Shown in pieces: positions 49,684-61,368 of a DNA stretch of 64,000 bases (positions are counted from its first letter, which is position 1; the number at the start of each line of letters is the position of its first letter). The stretch spans positions 22,635,001-22,699,000 of the forward strand of contig OY727095.1 of the NCBI GenBank assembly GCA_963402885.1, in the 5' to 3' direction. The notes under the pieces were generated by a model. That model did not search any database. It was given only the letters and a program-made list of their open reading frames with translations, and had not been told where the DNA came from. The DNA is from Antedon bifida (lineage: Eukaryota; Echinodermata; Crinoidea; Comatulida; Antedonidae). The translations under genes and the position numbers were made by a program.

Positions 49684-51030
49684 TAGAATGCCGTTTGGTC
49701 TTGACAAGTGTGCGGTTCTAGAAATGAAGAGAGAGGTAGACAGGTTGGCTGTAATGGGTTAGATTTGTTAGATGATGAACATATCAGAGAGGTTGGAAAC
49801 GGCTACAAATACCTTGGTATATTGCAGCTGGATAAGATTCTGAATGCTAAGATGAAAGGCAAGATCACAGCTGAGTATATAAAGAGAGTTACAAAACTAC
49901 GAAAATCTAAACTAAATGGGGGAAATATGATAAGTGGCATCAACGCATGTGCTGTTAGTGTGTTACGCTGCAGTGCGGGGATAATTGATTGGTCTTTGGA
50001 AGAGCTGGGCAAGATCGACAGACAAACTAGAAAAGTTATGGCAATGAACGGAAGTATGCATATCAGAAGTAATGTCATGAGACTATATTTACCGAGGAAG
50101 GAAGGAGGAAGATGGATGATCAGCATTGAGGACTGTGTAAGGAAAGAGAGTAAGTTATTGCATGGCTACCTAAAAAATACTACAGAGTGGATGCTGCAAT
50201 TTGCTTTAAAGGAGAAGATGAAAAAGAGAATCTCATAGATTATCAGAAGAGGTGGAAAGATGAGAAATCCAAGGGCTGGAAAGAGAAAGCCCTACATGGA
50301 GAGTTTGTGCGACAAATAGCAGCTGTATCAGGAGAAGATTCTTGGAGATGGCTTAGGAATGTTTTTTGAAGAAGGAGACAGAAGGTTTGATACTAGCTGC
50401 TCAAGAACAAGCCTTAAGAACGAATGCGATAAAATACAGTATAGATAAGACTTCAGAAACACCGTTATGTAGATTGTATGTAGACTTTACTGAAACTGTA
50501 AGACATATTATCAGTGGATGCAAGATGCTCCCCCAGAGAGAGTATAGAAAGCGTCATGACAAGGTGGCATTGCGGGTACACTGGGAGATTTGCAGAAAAT
50601 ACGGAATCGAATGTACTGACAAATGGTATGACCATCAGCCATTAGCAGTCACAGAGAATAAAAACATTCGAATTACTTGGGACATTTCAGTTTACATAGA
50701 TAAGAAATTAAAACACAATCGACCTGATATTACTATTGTAAAGAAATGTAGGCCCACATATGAATGGACATTGGTTGACATAGTTGTGCCAGCGGACCAA
50801 AACATCATAAACAGAGAGATAGAAAAGGTAGAAAAATACTAAGAACTGGCTTTTTAAATCAAGAGAATCTACAGAGCAAAAGTTAGAAAGTGGTTCCAAT
50901 CGTAATTGGCGCTCTTGGAACAATTTTAAAAATTGCAAAAAATGGCATGAAACCCATGTTATTAACGAGAAAGCACAACAATTCATTAACCAAAACATCA
51001 CCTGGTGGCACTTACGGAAGACAGTAGGTC
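49684..51030 (+). mobile_element. 5'-truncated R4-type LINE with restriction-like endonuclease
   Basis: The plus strand encodes the end of an RT (FGLDKCAVLEMKRE, then GYKYLGILQLD, DWSLEELGKIDRQTRK, RLYLPRKEGGR-like LYLPRKEGGRWM). Next comes a zinc-type ETVRHIISGC motif in which the usual CxxC has become CRLY. After that are EYRKRHDKVA, KYGIE, KWYDH and a restriction-like nuclease core, RPDITIVKK with LVDIVVP. This order is characteristic of R4/Dong-type LINEs, not of APE LINEs. The open frame breaks near 50238 and 50365, and the front half is absent (5' truncation, usual for LINEs). Dead copy. From 51031 to 51490 nothing recognisable. Confidence 0.72.
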
Positions 51031-51494
51031 GTTGGTACTAGTTGATGGCACGTCTATGTCATTAGTTAATTCCATCTGGCTACCCAAGATAGGACTTTGA
51101 ACGCCGCAGCTGGATGACGTCATAGCGGGTAGCACACCTGTGAAACACTTGGGCAAGCCTGTCAATAAAAATAATTGATCGGAATTGACAGGGACTAGCT
51201 GTCAAAGTCCAAAATTAATGAACGTAAACAGCAGTACACTGATGCAAACTGTCCTCCTTTTCAGTCACAATACCTTCTTCTTTGGAAAAGTGTCAAGCAT
51301 AGTGACCAAATAAAAAAAATTATATAAAAAACGAGAATTAAAAGAAAGAAAATTATCATGTCGGTGAAGTTGATTACTAGTTCCTTATGCAATTTCAATT
51401 CAAATTATTTGTGACTGTCCCAGTCACAAATATTTTAAAAAACAGATTTTAATACGTAATAACTGTCTAATTGAGTTGTTGCATCAACATGTTA

Positions 51495-51522
51495 ACGCGC
51501 ACCAGAGATCTCTGGTGCGCGT
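51495..51522. repeat. Perfect 28-bp palindrome
   Basis: Centred on AGAGATCTCT with arms reading ACGCGCACC / GGTGCGCGT. GC-rich arms in AT-rich surroundings; able to form a strong hairpin without a spacer. Confidence 0.85.
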
Positions 51523-51607
51523 GCGTACAATTTAGGGACTAATGCAGCTGTTCCGCCGTACCACGCCGAGAATGTTAAAGAGTCGCTATCCAATTGAGTT
51601 TGAACAA

Positions 51608-51680
51608 TACCATAAAAGCCCTAGTGGTTGAGACATCTGCATATCAAGCAGAAGGTCCGGGTTCGAATCTTGATCGATTC
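51608..51680 (+). pseudogene. tRNA-like sequence (tRNA-derived SINE head or pseudo-tRNA)
   Basis: A-box-like TAGTGGTTGAGAC, a perfect 5-bp anticodon-type stem TCTGC/GCAGA around the 7-base loop ATATCAA, and B-box GGTTCGAATC. The T stem has mismatches and no acceptor stem closes. More likely a tRNA-derived repeat than a working tRNA. Confidence 0.5.
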
Positions 51681-51904
51681 TCACAGATTTCCTCATCTTA
51701 TCGTTTCAAATTAATTAATTAAATTTCAGTATATCACCGGACGGTTTCGAATTAATGTTCTTTTTCAGTGCAAGATAGATAGATAATATATATATATTAT
51801 AATAGTATATTTGTTTTTGTACTATATGAGTTCTTAGATTAAGATTTTTTGTACTATGGATATATTATGTCATCATGGTATTCCGAAATAAAAAGATGAA
51901 TGAA

Positions 51905-52190
51905 TAAATGTGATATTGAAAATTCTAATTGGCATATTTAAATTACCATATGACGTACTTATGACGTCATATGGTTGTTGTGACGTCATATATATTATAT
52001 TTTAACTGCTTAAATGACATTATCTTATGCGAAAAATTTAGAAACATCTAGAAAACAAGTTTCCTAACATTTGTTTTGTTGAAATGAACATCATTTCCAA
52101 AGTTCAATCGGACAGCAGGAAGTGGGTTAATTAGCATAAATTCAAAATGGCCACTATTTTCTATACCATTTTGAAGCTACGTACGAATAC
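51905..52190 (-). repeat. Dispersed repeat 'R', part split off by the LINE
   Basis: Complement of 56395-56650: shares GCTTCAAAATGGTATAG, TTATGCTAATTAACCC, GTCCGATT and GTACGTCATATGGTAATTTA. It stops at the LINE tail. Non-coding. Confidence 0.6.
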
Positions 52191-55100
52191 GAATACGAAT
52201 ACGAATAGAACTTTATTGCAATCAAACGAAAGATTGAAGTTTAACAAAAGCGTTTCACTCAGAAAAATAAAATGCAATATACAAATATAAAAGACATTCA
52301 GAAATGTAGAACATACAATCAAAAAACAAAATTACAATTAAAAATCACTTATTATAAAAACAATAAATATAAAATACAAATTGTTAAAGACATAGGCCTG
52401 CAGGATAAAAATTTAAAAGTATTAAAAATGTTTACAAATTTAAAAAATGTTTAAAACTTCAAAAATTTTCAATAATATTTACACACAAAGGTACGGAAGG
52501 TCGCGGAAACATAACACAAAATGTTTACCATTTTTTGAATAATCCGTGATTAATAATAAACGTTTTTGAACGGTTAGTTTTAACTCTAGATTAGATAGAT
52601 TATAAGCAGCAGAAGGAGCCTCCGGTAACAAATGATTCAATCTGTGACTGGGGTTTTTGATTTTAACAAAAAAATCCTTGCACAGTCGAACACGGCGGTC
52701 TTCTAAGGTAGAAAAACCAAGGAAGCTGCGGGCATCGGAATAAGTAGCATGCGGAAAAATACATTTAAAGGCCCTTCTCTGAATTTGTTCAAGTTGTTGA
52801 TTCTGTTGCTTCGTAATATTTGATCCCCAAACTGGGGCCGCATATTCTAATATTGGTCTAATGATACTAGTATAAAATTGGACAAGTGCGGGGGCATCCA
52901 GGCCTGCCCTCCGCACCTGTTTGAGAAAGTACATTCTAGAATTACATTTACTAATCATTTGATCAATATGAGGTTGCCATGACAAATTATGAGAAATAAT
53001 TACACCAAGAAGTTTAAATTCGTCAACACGTTCCAGATTACAATCTCCAACATGGAGTGGCTCAAAAGCAGTCTTTGACCTTTTACAACTAATTCTCATC
53101 TCTTTCGTTTTCTTAATATTAAGGTACATATTGTTATCCTTAGCCCACTGGACAGTTTCGTCAAGAGTGGTTTGAAGTACAGTTGCCCCATCATTGCCGA
53201 CGCGTTCATGGATGGAGGTGTCGTCCATGTATTTCATGCACGGCACCCCATCCAGAAGATCGTCGACAAAGATGATAAACAACATGGGCCCCAACCAGGA
53301 TCCTTGGGGGATACCACCCTTAACGACTGTCCAAGGGGACAATTCATCGCCTAGTTTAACACGTTGTTTTCTATCACATAGAAAAGCATAGATCCAAGAG
53401 ATTAGATGGTCTTCGACCCCTAAATTATACAACTTATCAATTAATATATTATGGTCAATTAAATCATAAGCCTTTTTGAAATCAAGCAATAATAATCTCA
53501 TTTCATCTCCTTGGTCAGTAGCATTAAAGCATTCGGTTAACAAATGTATAAGAGCGTCAGTGGTAGACACACCCTTAGAGCAACCAAATTGATTCAACTT
53601 GATTTTATCTTTAATTTGGACCCAAATCATTTCCCCTACGATCCCTTCAATAACTTTCATGGTGGTGGAAGTCAGCGAAATAGGACGCAAGTCATTCTCA
53701 AGAACCTTAGGTGTGGGTTAACCTTTGGAATGGGGATTATATCGGCTGACTTCCAAAGCATGGGGAGAACCCCTTCCCTTAAACTGGAGTTAACTATTGC
53801 ACTTATTGGCTTGGAAAGGACATTGGCAAAATCACGTAGTACCCACGGAGGGATTCCGTCCGGGCCTGGGACTTTATTACATTTCACAAGTTTAAGCTTA
53901 GACTCAATTGTCTCGGGCTTGATAATTAAATGGGGTGGTACTACAGTGTTACAATCATTGGTTTTTGGTTCAAGAGGTTTGAACTCAGAAGTCAGGGACT
54001 GGAAAAAACCACGAATTTTCGTGGTAAGATCGTATACGTTCCCGTTACATAATTCATTAGCCATAGTTTTAAAGTACTTAGTACCCTTTCCGAGATTAAG
54101 AAATTGTTTAATACCCCTCCACCAAGATTTAGAATCGGACGAGAATAACTGGGCAATACTATTACGATAAAAATCACCTCTCAAAGATTTAGCCATTCGG
54201 TTAGATAAGTTTCTAAGTTTCTTATATTCGGCAGACATGGGGTCAATTGCAAAAGCTGCTTGCCGTCTAGAAACGATACCTTTAAACGCATTATTTACCC
54301 ATGGCTTATCTTTAAGAAGTCTTTTAATCGTTACTTGGGGGAAGTGTAAATTTAAGAGTTCAGAAATGTTCTTATGATACAGTTCAAACTGGTTACAGCA
54401 TCCATCCATTCGATATAGATCTTGCCATCTAATGTTATTAATGTCGCGTTCGAAGTTTTCCTTGGCACCCGGTTTACAGCTACGTTTTGTATGGTAAGCG
54501 AAGACGTTAGGCGATTTAAATGTTCCTACGATTGGGGTGCATACGATGACGTTGTGATCAGACAGTCCTAAAGGTGATTCTTTAGTAGTAGGTGCATTAA
54601 AAACATCGCTCATATTAGTATTATATTAAATCAAGTGATGCGCGATCTCTAGTTGATACTTTAACGATCTGTTTTAAGGGATACTTAACAATAAGGTTGT
54701 CTCTCATTCGGTTGAAGTCTCCTGTGACGATTATTCCTGATTCCGGATGTTTACTACAAATATAATCTAAACTCTGTGTAATGTGAGACGCCATTTCCCA
54801 ATCATTATTTACAGAACTCTCCGGGTGATAGATAAGGCCGTAGGAGATGTTCGAATATTGTCGCGGCAAACGTTTTGGCCGGGTTGTTATCCACACACTT
54901 TCCAGTGATTCGTTATTAAGTTCAGACCAAACTCGATAAGATAGGTCTTCACGAACATACATGATGATACCTCCACCGCTGCGATTTTGCCTATCACGTC
55001 GCACCATCGAGTATCCCTCTAACTCTATCAACTTGTCAGGAAACGCGGGATTTAAGTGAGTCTCAGTAATTGCAATCACGACAGGTTTAGATTTCCTAAC

Positions 55101-55460
55101 GCGTGTAGCCAGTTCATCCATTTTATTATTTAGAGATCGAGCATTTGTCATAAATAAAGAGGGAAGAGTCCATTTCCCATTAGAGAGTTCAACTAGATTA
55201 TCTTGCTTAATCGTTCTACATTGACTTTTCGACGATCGGTGTTCCCCGTTTCTAGTTCTACGTGGTGTAATTCTAACCTTTATTTCTCTCTGTTTTCTTT
55301 TTCCGGCACGACATCCGCGGGGCTTGGTTGATGCTATTCCAAGCTCATTGATTCTCATAAAAACATCTTTGGTGGGAACTGCTAAGTTCAGTTGTCCAAT
55401 TCTATAAAACTCGCTTCTAGTGAGACACATGTTGATAAACGCTATGTCGACTCAAAATTC
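52191..55460 (-). mobile_element. Nearly full-length CR1/L2-type LINE, recently dead
   Basis: Read on the minus strand, 55430-54621 encodes an APE endonuclease (TNARSLNNKMDEL, ITETHL, GDFN); 54613-53672 carries the GLSDHN motif and RT front (KVPGPDGIPPWVL); 53690-52479 carries the rest of RT (RPISLTS, LLLDFKKAYDLIDH, GGIPQGSWLGP, YMDD, LGVIISHNLSW). The three pieces form one ORF broken by two small frameshifts, near 54615 and 53714. The 3' end carries an (ATTCGT)n tail at about 52191-52210, usual for CR1/L2. It was inserted in repeat 'R'. No in-frame stops seen within the pieces, so it died recently. Confidence 0.85.
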
Positions 55461-56700
55461 GACGTATCTACTTAACTGTGCATTACGAGTAGATATAAAT
55501 GTGATATTAAACTTTCTTATTTAAATTACTATATAGCGTACCTATGACCTCATATTATGTCACAATAATGCTCAATTGGCATTACCTGTATTATAAGGGG
55601 AAAATATATAAACCACAGAAAAATATGTTTTAAATGTAATGAAAATAGTAGAACATTTTAACACATCCAGGTTAAGATCATCAACTGGGTATCAGAAGTT
55701 ATGTTTCGGCCACCCTTCACACAACATGCACTAGAACATTCCAGTTAATTTTCTGCAACTGCATCCTTTTATAACTGCAATCTCATTTATATTTGCTTGC
55801 ATCTGTGTAAATTAATTTAATCTCCATATGCATTCAAAGTTTCTATTCCATTTTCTTGACATTTTCTGTCAAGGAAGTTTAAATACTGTAATTAGTAGTG
55901 GCAAGTTTGAAAATTACTCCTTTTGAATTCCGTTGATGTGTTAAAAAGTATATCTTTAACTGACACATTATTGAATGTCCTTGTTGTTATGCTCATTGAA
56001 TCTTGGAAAATGTATTTGAAAGATAAACATTAAGGCCTATGGTGCCATAAAGAGTTCCAGTTGGGAAATTGAGATGAGTTGTAGGATGGGTTTGAATAAC
56101 CTGAACCACATAATTAAATGGCCTCAATATAATATTTTAAAAATTATCCTTTACCAATGTTAATAAGATGAAGTTGTAGGAAACACAACATGTGCTAATG
56201 TACCATGTTGTGAGTATAAATCTGTTGCCGATAAAAGTTCATCTTCATAAGTTTTCTGAAGAATAAATGAGATTTTGTAAATATGGAAACTTATTGACAA
56301 ATTTCGACAGAAAAAATGTCAAGAAAGTGGTTTTCCTGCGGTTTGTTACATTTTTCCTATAGGATATGTCTTATGAGCAGTATTGTGACATTTCATGTCA
56401 TAGGTACGTCATATGGTAATTTAAATATGCTAATTGAAAAGTTTAACATCACATTTAATCTACTCGTAATGCACTTAGTCTTAACCCTAACCATTAAGGT
56501 GCTTCAAAATGGTATAGTAAAAAGCAGCCGTTTTGAAATTATGCTAATTAACCCCCTTCTTAATGTCCGATTTTGGTAAATTTTGGATATCATTCAACAA
56601 GAAAATGTTAGATAATTGTTTTCCTGTAGTTTCTACATTTTTTAGATAACTGACACTCGACGCAATACAGACATTTGTAACGCAATGTATGCTGACTAAT
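55461..56700. repeat. Dispersed repeat 'R', inverted pair
   Basis: GCATTACGAGTAGAT and TTTAAATTACTATATAGCG near 55480-55550 are mirrored by TATGGTAATTTAAATATGC and ATCTACTCGTAATGCAC near 56410-56475, giving an inverted pair about 1 kb across. Sequence 56490-56650 matches the complement of 52040-52185. No supported gene between them. Confidence 0.5.
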
Positions 56701-56837
56701 ATTTATTATGTTAATTAAGGCAAGAAGCCATCATTATTTTGTTTTTCAGATATGCAAACAAACTGACCCATTATATACTAGAAATAATGTGTAAACTACA
56801 TGTGTTTGTGAAAAGGCAAACATAAGTTTGTAACGAT

Positions 56838-57246
56838 TAAAGGCCAATTTACACTAGGGCAATAACGATCGACGATAAATAGATAAACATCCTACATCTT
56901 GGATAAAACGAAAGAAATTAGAACCGTTTTCGTTCTAGAACTATAGGATAATCATGTATTATTATTATATTATTATTATGTATATTATAAATAATATTTT
57001 TGAAAATCCAACATGATCAATAAAAACAATAAAATCATAAGATCATAATAATTGTAACGATATTGTTGCTCTTACTAATGACGTCATTTGATTGGACGTG
57101 GTGGAAATATTATTTTCATCAAAGGCAGCATAGATGACATAGGCCTAGATAGTTCTATGATGAAAACTTCTTTTGTTTAAGGTATGAAAAATGCATATTT
57201 ATCTTTTTATCATCGATCGTTATCGCTCTAGTGTAAATGGGCCTTT
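56838..57246. mobile_element. MITE, third copy of the pappalysin-intron family
   Basis: TIRs AAAGGCCAATTTACACTAGG and its complement (CTAGTGTAAATGGGCCTTT), with CGATCGACGATAAATA just inside and GACGTCATTTGATTGGACGT in the middle, as in 1971-2372. Confidence 0.72.
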
Positions 57247-57294
57247 AGTTTGGGTACTTGTTGTAGCGGCGCGCTATACAATCTTTGTTTGATC

Positions 57295-57590
57295 TACTAA
57301 ACAACTTTTGTTCATTGGTCAGAAGTTACGCTGGTGGCGCAGTAGTGAGAAAGAGGCGTACTACACACGCGTTCCTCCTTTGTTTATTTACATTTAATTT
57401 TACGATCGTGCGCGCGCCGTTGTAGGAGGAGAGGCGGTGGCAGCAGCAGCAGCAGGGCATATCATTCACACGCGGACGACCAGTGTCATATGTCGCGTGT
57501 CAGCTAGAGATATTTTTAAATACAATAATTAATAAATAGCCCAGGCATTGTATTGTAGGCCGAGCTTTAGGTAAGGTAAGTAACATACTG
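57295..57590 (+). promoter_or_regulatory. GC-rich, promoter-like patch with CAG run
   Basis: CpG-rich words (GTGCGCGCGCCG, ACACGCGGACGACC), a (CAG)5 run near 57442-57456 and a donor-like GGTAAGTAAC near 57582 set this patch apart from its AT-rich surroundings. It may be an untranslated first exon of the gene starting at 61201, or the promoter of something unseen. No coding frame. Confidence 0.35.
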
Positions 57591-57639
57591 GAGACAGGTA
57601 CAGGTACAGTATTGTTATTGAGGAGACAGCATTGATTGG

Positions 57640-57800
57640 TCTAGGCCTAGCCTACGCTAGGTCTAGGGCCTAGAGGCTAGCCTAGGCCTAGCTAGCCTAG
57701 GCTAGTTTAGGCTAGGCTAGGCCTAGTAGTACCGTTAGTATAGCCTAGGCTAGGCCTAGTAGTACCCAGCAAGGACTGCCTAGCTAGGCCTAGGAGACCT
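57640..57800. repeat. CTAGGC/TAGGCCTA simple repeats
   Basis: Dense overlapping CTAGGCCTAG and TAGCCTAGGC words, also at 59260-59350. This word is frequent all over the window, which suggests a genome-wide simple-sequence habit. Confidence 0.7.
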
Positions 57801-57812
57801 AGGTAGCCGAAT

Positions 57813-59243
57813 ACAGGTCAACCCGTACCCATGCCAACTCGTACCCACCAACCCGTACCCAAATTTTGGCTTACTTACTTAAAAGGGAATCCCTCGTCAG
57901 CAAAAACACGTAGCTAGGCCTAGCTGTTATTGAGGAAACATCTACCAAAAATGTTTAATTGCTGTAAACAAACAGATAATTTTACTGAATTATTTAAGAA
58001 AAAAAAATAAATAGAAAACGATCATACGCCACATTGCGTTGTCTATTTTTTGACACACTACAAATACGTTTTTTTAATATAAAAGAGGAATCCCTAGTCA
58101 GCAAAAACACGTAGCTGCATGTTATAGAAGAAAATCTGCCAAAATGTTTAATTGCCTTACAGTAAGTGTATATGATCATTTCACTGAATTATTAATAAAT
58201 ACAATATATGGAAAACGATCATACGTCATTACTGAGTCGTCTCTTTGACGCCCTATAAATGCGCGTTTTTTTATAATAAAAAGGTTAATCCCGGTCAGCA
58301 AAATCACGTAACACGAAATCTACGAGTAATTCTACCCTATAGCCCTGCAGGCCTTACAGTACGTGTATAATTATGATCCCCGATATGATCATTTCACTGA
58401 ATTATTAATAAATACAATATATGGAAAACGATCATACGACTGAGTCGTCTCTTTGACGCCCTATAAATGCGTAATAAATAATAAAAGGTTAATCCCGGTC
58501 AACAAAAACACGTAACACGAAATCTACGAGAAATTCAATTTGCTTAATTCAACCAATTTTAAATTACCAATACAATAGAAATAATAATTACTTGATCGAA
58601 TCTAATCAGGGAAGATAATTAGGTGAAAAATTGTAAAAGTATAACAATTATACGTTGTTGGTAGGCCTACTTTACCTGGGCTTAATTGAGAATTGTAATA
58701 CTATACAACAGTTAAAATATTTTTTATTAATTAATGTTCTCTTACGAAAATAAAAAAGACACATCAAATATACGTTTATAAAACTACTGTATAATACTAT
58801 TAAATAAATGTTAACAATTATATGCCTAATTAAACGAAGTTTACAATCAAATCAATGGTCATTTTTATTAGCACACATTTCACCGAGACCTGTAAAATAA
58901 AAAAACAATTTAAATATAAAAATATTCATACGGCAAAAGCATACCACTAGTTTTGCGCCGATGAAATCATTACAATTAATTATTCAAATTGGGTACGAGT
59001 AGGCCAAATAATGGGTACGAGTAAGCCAAAAATGGGTACGGGTAAGCCAAATAATGGGTACGAGTAAGCCAAACACTTAGGTACGAGTAAGCCAAATATT
59101 TAGGTACGAGTTGGCATGGGTACGGGTCGGTTTGGGTACAGGTTAGCCAAAGTGGGTACGAGTTGACCAATTATTTGGATACGGGTTAGCCAAGTTGGGT
59201 ACGAGTTGGCATGGGTACGGGTTGGTTTGGGTACGGGTTGACC
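57813..59243. mobile_element. 1.4-kb inverted-repeat element packed with tandem repeats
   Basis: Left end GGTCAACCCGTACCC with ATGCCAACTCGTACCC; right end is the complement, closing GGGTACGGGTTGACC at 59243. Inside are about four tandem units of roughly 200 bases (57885-58530; each has AATCCC, GTCAGCAAAA-CACGTA and GAAAACGATCATACG), and near the right end a GGGTACGAGTAAGCCAAA minisatellite of about 20-22-base units (58990-59240). No transposase. Confidence 0.65.
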
Positions 59244-59879
59244 AGCACCCGCCTAGCCTATGCCTAAGCTAGGCCAGGCCTACTACTAAGGCCTACTACT
59301 ACTAGCTAGCTAGACCGCTAGGGCTAGGCATAGGCATAGGCCTAGGCCCTAGTTGTGATTGTGATGTTGGTGATTTTATGCCTACTATACTAACCAATAT
59401 TTACATTAATCAAATTACATTTTTGCCAATTTTTTTAATTACCGTATTTGTTAAAATCTCCTAACATTTTACATAATCTTAATGCTAGGCTTAACTGAGA
59501 CTTTCTCGTGGTGTTAGGTCTTAGATTAAAGTAAGCCTAGGTCTTTATATTGCAATCCGCCCCAGGGTTGAAATATTTAAGAAGTGCTTAAGCAAACAAC
59601 TTAAGGTTATTTATCAAACCGTCTTAGCAGAAAAATTAAACTCTAGAGGGCAGCAAATTATGTCTCAAGATGAAAAATCCTTGCTTACGTGTGCACATTA
59701 GCTTTTTTCTCTTAGCGATGGTGGTGCTATAACATGTAAACTTCCTCATTTTCACTCCAACAAGAGAGGCGCAATCTGGTTACTATATGCTTTTATTACT
59801 TGAAATAGAGAAACAGCACAAAAGTAGGAAATACATGCGAAAATTATTCGCTCTAAACTTAAATCAAATTAACATTTTT

Positions 59880-59965
59880 CCAGGGGTGGATCCAGGGGTG
59901 GGGTGCTACGGGGGAAATGCCCCCACCCCTTCTAAAAAAAAGGGGGGGGGGGGGAAATAGATAGG
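59880..59965. repeat. Inverted GGGGTGG / CCACCCC motif and poly-G run
   Basis: GGATCCAGGGGTGGGG with CCCCCACCCCTTC, followed by AAAAAAAA and a run of about 14 G. Probably the end of a small hAT-like MITE. Otherwise 59350-60225 shows nothing recognisable. Confidence 0.4.
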
Positions 59966-60230
59966 GGGCGGGGAAGAGAAAGAAGATAATTAAAAGATAT
60001 GAAAGAGAGAAAAAAATGTATCGTAGGTTTTAGATACTCTACTATTACTAGCCACAACTACACCCAGCAACAGAGTCGGCGATTTAGCCTCCCCCTCAAG
60101 GACTAAAAAAATCGATCAAAATCTGTCTCGATTTAGTTTATGTTGGCCTGATTTAGTAGCCGATTTAGTTGAAGTTCTTAAAACTCTCTTTTTGTTGCTT
60201 CTACGTAATTGATCATGAAAGACAACCAAT

Positions 60231-61368
60231 TTAAAATGGACCTGAAATGGATTTTCGATTTTTTTCATTTTAGAATGACGTTTTGGGGGCTATTATGTGT
60301 TGCTAGAACGTATATTGTTACAAAATATAAATTCGCCCTTTTGGGGAAAGCCCCATTTGAAAATCAAAAAAATTCGCGGGTGACGTCACTTTGCGAATAT
60401 ATTCCTATCCCTCCAATGGACAATTTGCAGTTTTTTGGCTATAACTCTTGAAATCTTTGGAGTATTTTCTAAAAAATGCTTGTGCTTTTGCAGAAACATA
60501 TTTAGAATTTTTTTATATAAAATTATTACCGTATAAACGGTTATTTATCGAGTAAATGACGATTTAAAATCTCCAAATCGACAGGTTTTTTCTGGCAATA
60601 CCAACGTTAGCCTGGCAACGTTGTCCAGGATACAGCGCCGTGTGCAATGATGCGTATCCATATTTTTCGGTTCGTGTATTTTCAAAAATAGAATTTTTTA
60701 TATCGTTCGTAATTTATACTGCTAAAATAAATGTGTTAGTTTCTTTAGTTTTTAGTTTAGCAGAATTAAATTAGTAATATGAGATGGTAATTTATTTGTC
60801 ACGAATAAGGCAGTTCGAAAACGAATTTGATTCATATTTTACTTTGGCTTGACAATGAGCAGCAAGTTGTTGATATCGCTTTGGATGCACATGAAACGGA
60901 GCCTCGCATGGGTGGGTGGAGGATCGACTCCGGGCGCTGGGGCCTAGGCCTAGTAAAGGTTTGGGAGGTAGGCCTAGGCCTTCTAAATTCGGGTTTTAGA
61001 ACAAATTACATTTTAGGGCACTAAATTTCAACAACATTATATATTGAATAAATTAGTATTAGTGTCAGCGCTTCGCGTATCTTTCCTGGCCGTCGATCAT
61101 TCACGGACTATCGGGCGGCATACACGCTCTCGATCGTCGTGTGTATATGTGACGTCGTGAATATAGATGCTCCCGACGGCCGTTGAAATAGAATATTGCA
61201 ATGGCGTGAGTAATTTTCGCTAATTTACCAAGGTATCTTAAAATTTCGTTTTTTCTCAAAATACTATACATTTTGTTTTTATTTGTATGGGTTTGTGTTA
61301 ATTTGATACATTTAAATAACATGTGTGAATTTCTTAAAAATCGAAAGTCCATTTCAGGTCCATTTTAA
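60231..61368. mobile_element. Segment bounded by ~35-bp inverted repeats
   Basis: TAAAATGGACCTGAAATGGA plus TTTCGATTTTT at the left (60231-60264) is mirrored at 61335-61368 (AAAAATCGAAAGTCC, ATTTCAGGTCCATTTTA). It could be a TIR element. It encloses the proposed first exon at 61201. Confidence 0.45.

Noticed and set aside
51608-51680. Working tRNA gene
   Set aside because: Anticodon stem and B-box are good, but the acceptor stem and T stem do not pair; a tRNA-derived repeat is more likely.
57885-58530. CRISPR-like array
   Set aside because: The units are about 200 bases and similar throughout, so there are no unique spacers; the DNA is eukaryotic.
60209-60451. 80-residue plus-strand frame
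   Set aside because: Begins at the inverted-repeat segment, no family words, no splice context.
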